Assembly: GCA_029339195.1 (NCBI GenBank)
Contig: JAPTJF010000672.1
Location: 1 to 21,892 of the forward strand
Length of the DNA stretch: 21,892 nucleotides
Origin: Micractinium sp. NFX-FRZ
Lineage: Eukaryota; Chlorophyta; Trebouxiophyceae; Chlorellales; Chlorellaceae
Reading direction: 5' to 3'
The notes beneath the pieces were generated by a model that was not told where the DNA came from, made no database searches, and was given only the letters and a program-made list of their open reading frames with translations. The first letter of the stretch is position 1. Each line of letters opens with the position of its first letter. Shown here in pieces: positions 17,520 through 21,892 of the stretch. The translations under genes were made by a program, and so were the position numbers.

Positions 17520-19429
17520 CCACGGGGTGCTTCCCGGGCAGCGGCCCGGGAAGCGGAGTCGCCTCCCATGGCCTCTGGTGCTGTTCCCAACGACTTACAA
17601 CGTATTCGAGGATTTAGAAAGCAAAATAAGATGCAAAGCACAGTCAAAACGTGCAACACTTTCGTGACGGTACCAGGTTCCATGTGGCAGATTGGTACGG
17701 GGGCAGAATGCCGCTAGGGGTGGATGATGGGTTGAGTGGAGAGATGAAGGGCAATGAGGTTATGGATCAAAAGTAACACAATCAAGGGGATACGAGCAAC
17801 GTAGTTGAAGCACGAGCCTGGGTGGGAGGGGTGAGGGCGGAAGGGACTGGGGGCGATGGGCGGGGCGGGCCGGCGGGGCCAAGTGGTGGCATACAGATCC
17901 AAGCTGGGTTGCATCTGGCGGGCACAAAGATTGATGGTGAGCAACAAAATGGGCCGTATAGCCGAATTCAAAATACAGTGTAAGGTCGAAGTATAACACC
18001 CTCGAAAGGGGCGGCAGGGGCAGCTGCTGTGCAGGCCACTGGGACGGTTCACTTTGCCGCACCAAGGCGCTGGCGTGGCATGACCTCATACCGGCCTGCA
18101 GCAAGAGACAAGGCACTTTGTGCCCATCTGAGAAAGTGGACTGTCGATATGCAGGTTATGTTGTAGCCGCGTTGAGGCTGCCCAGTCAGGTCGCTGCACT
18201 GCAGGCCACAATCGCAAGCCACCACTTGTGGAGCAAAGGCGGCGTCAGACACCCCTTGGCATGCTCTATTAGGCTGCCATTGCAACACAGTTTGGGGCTG
18301 GCTGACGCTGAACACCAAGCTTACTTGCTGTGCGGTGTGTCAGTCATAGGGAGACAAGGGCCGACAACTAGCTGTACCGCCAGGTTGGGCCTGCAGCGTG
18401 ATGGCGCCTTCATACCCAGCTTGTATAGACCCCTGTTTTCATGTTTTCATGATTTCATGGTCTGGTGCATGCCTCGTCAACCTCTCAGGATAATGGTTCG
18501 TCCTGAAGTTGAATGTGCTTCTCGCGGAGGGGGACGACTTGACGGTGCAGCTGCCATAGCTGTGAGGTCGGGCAGCGGTGCCGTTGTGGTGCACCGCCAC
18601 TGACAGGCCACCCATTCCCTGTTGATTTTGGCTTAGTGCTGCCCTCTTGTGAGCTAGGCGGCCACCCTTACTTTCAGCTGCCCGCTCTTTCTAGCTTGCC
18701 CAATCTTGTCGCGGGGCCTTGTGCTGCCGTCCCTTGCTCACTGTCCCTTACCTTGTGGCTGCCTCAAGATGTTTATTGAGCTGAGCCCTTCCTGGTCCTT
18801 ACAACAAATACAAGCCCACCCAGTGAGGCGGCCAAGCACTTCCCCCACCCCACCCTCCCGCTTGCAACTGCCTCCCCGCTCCCGTTCCTCCCCTTCACCC
18901 CTGCCTTCCTCCAGCCCACCGTCCCCTTTGCTTGCATTCATCAAACGGTGTTACTGTCTTTGTGTATGTAGCATGACGAAATCACTACACAAGTACAGAA
19001 TGTGCTGCACCATGCCACAACAGGCTCAACACATGCAGCAGGGAGCCGGCAGGCACCAAGGGCTGCAGCCAGCTGGCATAGCGCGGCGGCGTGACTTGGC
19101 CAGAAGCCGCAAGGCTGCCGCAAGGCTGCTGATCTGCCTCGCTAGGATGGGTTAAGGCAGGGCATGATGTATTGCATACGTTTTCGTACTTTCACTGGGG
19201 CTTACCAGGGGCAATGAGGATACAAAACCATGCATGGCTGGCATGCTGACGCGGCAGTGGTTATAACCTCCTGTTTTCCTACAGCTGCAGTTGTTTCTCC
19301 CGCTCTCCCCCATTTTGTTCGAAAACTACAATGGCCGCCTAGATGCTGGGGCAGGGGGCCAGCCCCTGCGCGTCTCTGCATTGTAAATTGGCCACTCATT
19401 TGAACCCACTCCGGGGCACTTAGGGTGGC
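17520..19429. other. About 1.9 kb with no convincing gene
   Basis: Several open frames of 60-160 codons occur (for example 18118-18603 plus and 17714-18116 minus), but none shows a domain, a good splice chain or protein-like composition. Part of 18830-18930 is a pyrimidine-rich tract. Three TTTCATG-type units lie near 18440. Non-coding RNA or UTR sequence cannot be excluded. Confidence 0.5.
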
Positions 19430-19434
19430 TTACA
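19430..19434 (-). terminator. TGTAA polyadenylation motif (minus strand)
   Basis: TTACA on the plus strand, TGTAA on the minus strand, about 360 bases past the stop at 19793. This is a long but plausible algal 3' UTR. Confidence 0.35.
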
Positions 19435-19792
19435 CTGACAGGGCCCAATCCGGATCAGGCAAGGTGTCAGCAAAACACTGTGAGTTGGACATGAGCGGCA
19501 GAGGCTGGGGGTCAGCAGAGGATGGGGACAATCAATGTACATGTGCACACAGCTAGGTGCGGACTCAGAAACAATCAAGAGTGTTTGCCGTAGCCGGGGG
19601 AGCGAGGCGTGAGTGGTGCAGAGGAAGGGAGCGAGCCCAGGAAGGGCAACACAGCAGAGCCGGCGGCTGGGTGCCTGGGCGATGCTGTGGGCTGGCAGGC
19701 AGGCGTGGCAGGCAGGTGGGGCGTACCAAGGCAAGAAGGCAGTGGCAAACAGGAGCAAGCCTTGCCCTTCAGATTCGCACCCACCTGCACGC

Positions 19793-20103
19793 TCAGGAGC
19801 CGGGTGGCTCGACGACGGCCACAAATGCCGTCGCCAGGCAGATCAGGCCGTTGATCAGCGTGCCGCGGCCAAAGTGGAAGAATGCGCAGCCCGTGAGCAC
19901 CAGTGCACCGGTCCAATCTACCAGCTGGCGTGAAAAGCGTGGCAGGGGTGACGGGCGCCAGTCGGCGCCGGCGCCTGCCGGCTGCGCCGCCGGCTGCGCC
20001 GCCAGCGGGTCTCCCGGCGCCGGCGGCAGTGGGGGCTGACGCGACGCGGGCTCAGGACTTGGTCGCGCAACGGCAATGCGCCACTTGCCCTTCTGGCGTG
20101 GCC
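19793..20103 (-). CDS. Terminal exon of an unrecognised membrane protein
   Basis: I do not recognise it. The exon opens after an acceptor (AAGTGCAG) and reads PRQKGKWRIAVARPSPEPAS, then a Pro/Ala linker with AQPAAQPAG repeats. It ends with a conserved-looking segment, FSRQLVDWTGALVLTGCAFF then FGRGTLINGLICLATAFVAV, ending EPPGS and TGA. The last 40 residues form one or two membrane helices. It needs two bases to complete its first codon. A candidate upstream exon near 20540-20463 (KEQPRLLRTLFCGAGW, FLRLLDDLGG) ends in the right phase but at a weak GTCGTT donor. A transit-peptide-like start (MAALGLRPALLWSAPLRRLK) at about 20264 does not join in phase. The terminal exon is fairly good; the rest is unresolved. 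Confidence 0.5.
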
Positions 20104-20858
20104 CTGCACTTTCAGAGTAAAGGAGCTCAGTGGCTGGTTGGGCTTCTAGCAGCAGCGGCAGGCAGCGGCAGGCCCGAAACGAACCTGAAGGGTCGCCTGA
20201 AACTCTTGAGACGGCGTAGCGGGGCCGACCACAAAAGTGCGGGGCGGAGGCCCAGGGCAGCCATGCTGCTCCCAAAGTGCGACTCCAATATGCTGGGGGC
20301 CAAACAGTGGCTTGGGGCCAACACAGGCACAATCTTGCACACTGTCGCGCCGCCATCAGCCCCCCTCGCCGGCGATCGCCGGCTGCCGCCTTGCTTCCAA
20401 AATCTCCATGATCCTGCCTCCTAAGGGCCTGGGCTCTGTGTCGCACACTCAACGACCTCCGAGGTCGTCCAGCAGCCTCAAGAACCAGCCAGCGCCGCAG
20501 AACAAGGTGCGAAGCAGGCGAGGCTGCTCCTTGATAGGCCTCCTGCACCTGCTGTCCCTGAACCACCTTGGACGAGCAGGGGGCACACTGGGTCACGAGG
20601 CAGGCAGGGAGGCGCCTGCCTGGGTGTTTGGCGGCGGCGGGTCTTTGGTGGCGGGTCTTTGGCGGCCGGCCGAGGCGCTCACCGTCGCCAGGGTGACCCA
20701 CACCTCGGTGTCAGAAGGAGGTGCCGACCTGCCCGTTGACGGAGAGCATGAGGCGGAAGCTTCTGGGAATTACGCATTCGCAAAAAGTAGGGCTGGAGCC
20801 GGTGGGTGGTGGTGGCAGGAAGAGCTTTTCAGCGGGGGAGGAAGCCTGGCAGTCAATC
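20104..20858. other. Probable 5' part of the minus-strand gene, exon structure unresolved
   Basis: Minus-strand segments that look coding include about 20540-20463 and 20761-20729 (SFRLMLSVNGQ, between an acceptor-like CCCAG and a CAG|GTCGG donor). A 302-codon open frame also covers the region (20701-19793) but is mostly Arg/Ala low complexity upstream of 20110. I could not build one consistent chain. Confidence 0.35.
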
Positions 20859-21299
20859 ATGGCTGAGGCAGCGGCTGGCGGCGGCAAGACGACCAAACGG
20901 GCACGGAAGAAACTTGAGGGAAGCCCTGCACCTCAAGCTGCGCACGTTCCAGCCACTGAGGTTGTGATGTTGTCTGCTGTGGGGCAGATTGTGGCAGTAG
21001 TGTTTAAGCTAGCTGCCCCGCCCAGCGGAACCACTGCCGGCGGCTGTGCCTGCCGCTGGGGTGCCACTGAGGCAGCAGCATGTGGCAAGCCCCCTGGTGA
21101 AAATCTTCAACGCCGAATGCTGGCACCTGGGGGGGGGGCGGGGGGGGGGGGCAACCAAATCATGCCCCCGGGGCATGCGACAGCAACCTGCAGGTGCCGA
21201 CAGCTGCCAGCACTTGGCGCCAGGTCAGCCAGCCACCACCGCCGCCACCGCCGCCACCGCATGCATCTCTCCTTGCCCGCAGCGATCGTGGCCGACTGA
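20859..21299 (+). CDS. Weak ORF candidate
   Basis: An ATG in acceptable context opens MAEAAAGGGKTTKRARKKLE then SPAPQAAHVPATEVVMLSAV, a basic, low-complexity start. Beyond about 21010 it becomes Cys/Gly/His-rich and crosses a poly-G tract, so the true protein, if any, must splice earlier. Another frame at 21046-21130 reads VASPLVKIFNAECWHLG, also protein-like. No family is recognised. Confidence 0.2.
   Translation: MAEAAAGGGKTTKRARKKLEGSPAPQAAHVPATEVVMLSAVGQIVAVVFKLAAPPSGTTAGGCACRWGATEAAACGKPPGENLQRRMLAPGGGAGGGGNQIMPPGHATATCRCRQLPALGARSASHHRRHRRHRMHLSLPAAIVAD
21129..21151 (+). repeat. Poly-G tract
   Basis: Ten G, one C, then twelve G. It can form a G-quadruplex and is a common place for sequencing or assembly length error. 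Confidence 0.9.
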
Positions 21300-21423
21300 G
21301 CACTATGACGACAATCAAACTAGTGTGCAGAGCCAGCAGCTGATGCAACACTCAACGTGCCGGAATCACCAGGCAGCGGCGCCGACGCGCCGCCGGATGC
21401 AGCGAAACAGCGCTGCCTGTTGC

Positions 21424-21506
21424 CCCTGCCGTGCACCACTGCCTCTGCCCTTGTACCCCCGACATCCCTCCCCTGACCTTCTCACCCCTGCTTTTCGAGC
21501 AGGCGC
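21424..21506 (+). repeat. Displaced copy of the 3' end of ThrRS intron 18
   Basis: The 79 bases 15628-15706 (the end of intron 18 up to its GAGCAG acceptor) recur at 21424-21502 with two mismatches and no gap, for example TGCCGTGCACCACTGCCTCT in both. Similarity stops at the splice junction: exon 19 sequence is not copied. The copy is in the same orientation. Confidence 0.95.
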
Positions 21507-21584
21507 CGTACCAGCTTCACAATGTCAGAAACCATTTCACAGAGGTTGCACGGCTGCAGTGCCCAGCTGCGTTTGTATTTTGCG
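21486..21584 (-). CDS. Possible internal exon on the minus strand
   Basis: Between an acceptor (CTCCTGCAG) and a strong donor (GG|GTGAGAAGG) the minus strand reads AKYKRSWALQPCNLCEMVSD then IVKLVRRLLEKQ, an amphipathic, protein-like segment. Its 3' edge and donor lie within the displaced intron copy, read on the opposite strand. No neighbouring exon was placed; the family is unknown. Confidence 0.3.
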
Positions 21585-21892
21585 CTGCAGGAGCACAGTG
21601 CCGAGCTGCTGCCGTGGAAGTGGTGCAGCGACGCATGCATCAAAACAGTAATGCCGGCAGCACAGCCGGGCAAAGGGGTACGAAGGGGGTGCATACAGAG
21701 GGAATGCCAAAAATGTGTGTGGTCAAACAGGGACGGGCGTTGAGGAGGTGAGGAGGAGCATGAAAGGCCGGCAGCACAGCGCAGGCGAGCAGGCTTTGCG
21801 GCAGGGGAGCACGCGGGGGTCCCGCCCTTGCTGCCCGCCACCAGCATGGAGGTGGGGTGGGAGCAACCCATATTCGTGCTGCTTTGGGCAGC

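Noticed and set aside
18118..18603. 161-codon open frame as a gene
   Set aside because: No domain, no splice-site logic and irregular composition; cannot be told from chance.
1..21892. tRNA, rRNA, CRISPR arrays, prokaryotic operons or phage genes
   Set aside because: I looked for tRNA B-box-like motifs and regular spacer arrays and saw none; the spliceosomal introns make a bacterial origin untenable.

Overview
The window reads as nuclear DNA of a green alga, most likely a chlorophyte. It is GC-rich and very intron-dense. Introns are short (about 90-600 bp) GT-AG introns with GTGAGY donors and pyrimidine-TGCAG acceptors. TGTAA polyadenylation motifs lie downstream of several genes, and the proteins are plant-like: a nuclear mitochondrial SDH3, a relict of the plastid MEP-pathway enzyme IspD, and a plastid-targeted protein. 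I rebuilt gene models by hand from splice sites and reading phase. The longest uninterrupted open frames are mostly antisense or intronic shadows.

Layout. 1-1589 (-): an unrecognised multi-pass membrane protein that runs off the left edge. 1861-2832 (+): an unrecognised small protein with an N-myristoylation-like start. 3094-3569 (+): exons of an IspD (MEP cytidylyltransferase) relict, cut by an in-frame TAG and lacking both ends. 4103-6062 (-): SDH3, the cytochrome b subunit of respiratory complex II, in six exons. 6376-7934 (-): a 208-residue protein of unknown function with a plastid-type transit peptide, in five exons. It lies back-to-back, across about 195 bp, with 8130-15940 (+): a complete 19-exon cytosolic-type threonyl-tRNA synthetase of 712 residues with all editing, zinc and class II motif residues present. 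16215-16552 (-): an unassigned coding-like exon.

From 16.7 kb onward the sequence is repeat-rich and gene-poor. 16781-17519 is a large fold-back element with 155-bp arms that match perfectly as read, and a smaller 27-bp terminal-inverted-repeat unit is nested in it. About 1.9 kb without a convincing gene follows. Next come the last exon of a minus-strand membrane protein (19793-20103) and a right-hand end with weak ORFs and a displaced copy of the 3' end of the last ThrRS intron (21424-21506).

The most unusual theme is duplication of splice junctions. Three ThrRS introns carry a second copy of the adjoining exon edge with its splice site, one ThrRS intron end is copied 5.8 kb away, and an intron of the plastid gene holds a 77-bp tandem repeat that contains paired acceptor and donor motifs. 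Together they suggest ongoing intron growth or gain by local duplication. The genes show no operon-like functional link beyond two divergent gene pairs that probably share promoters.
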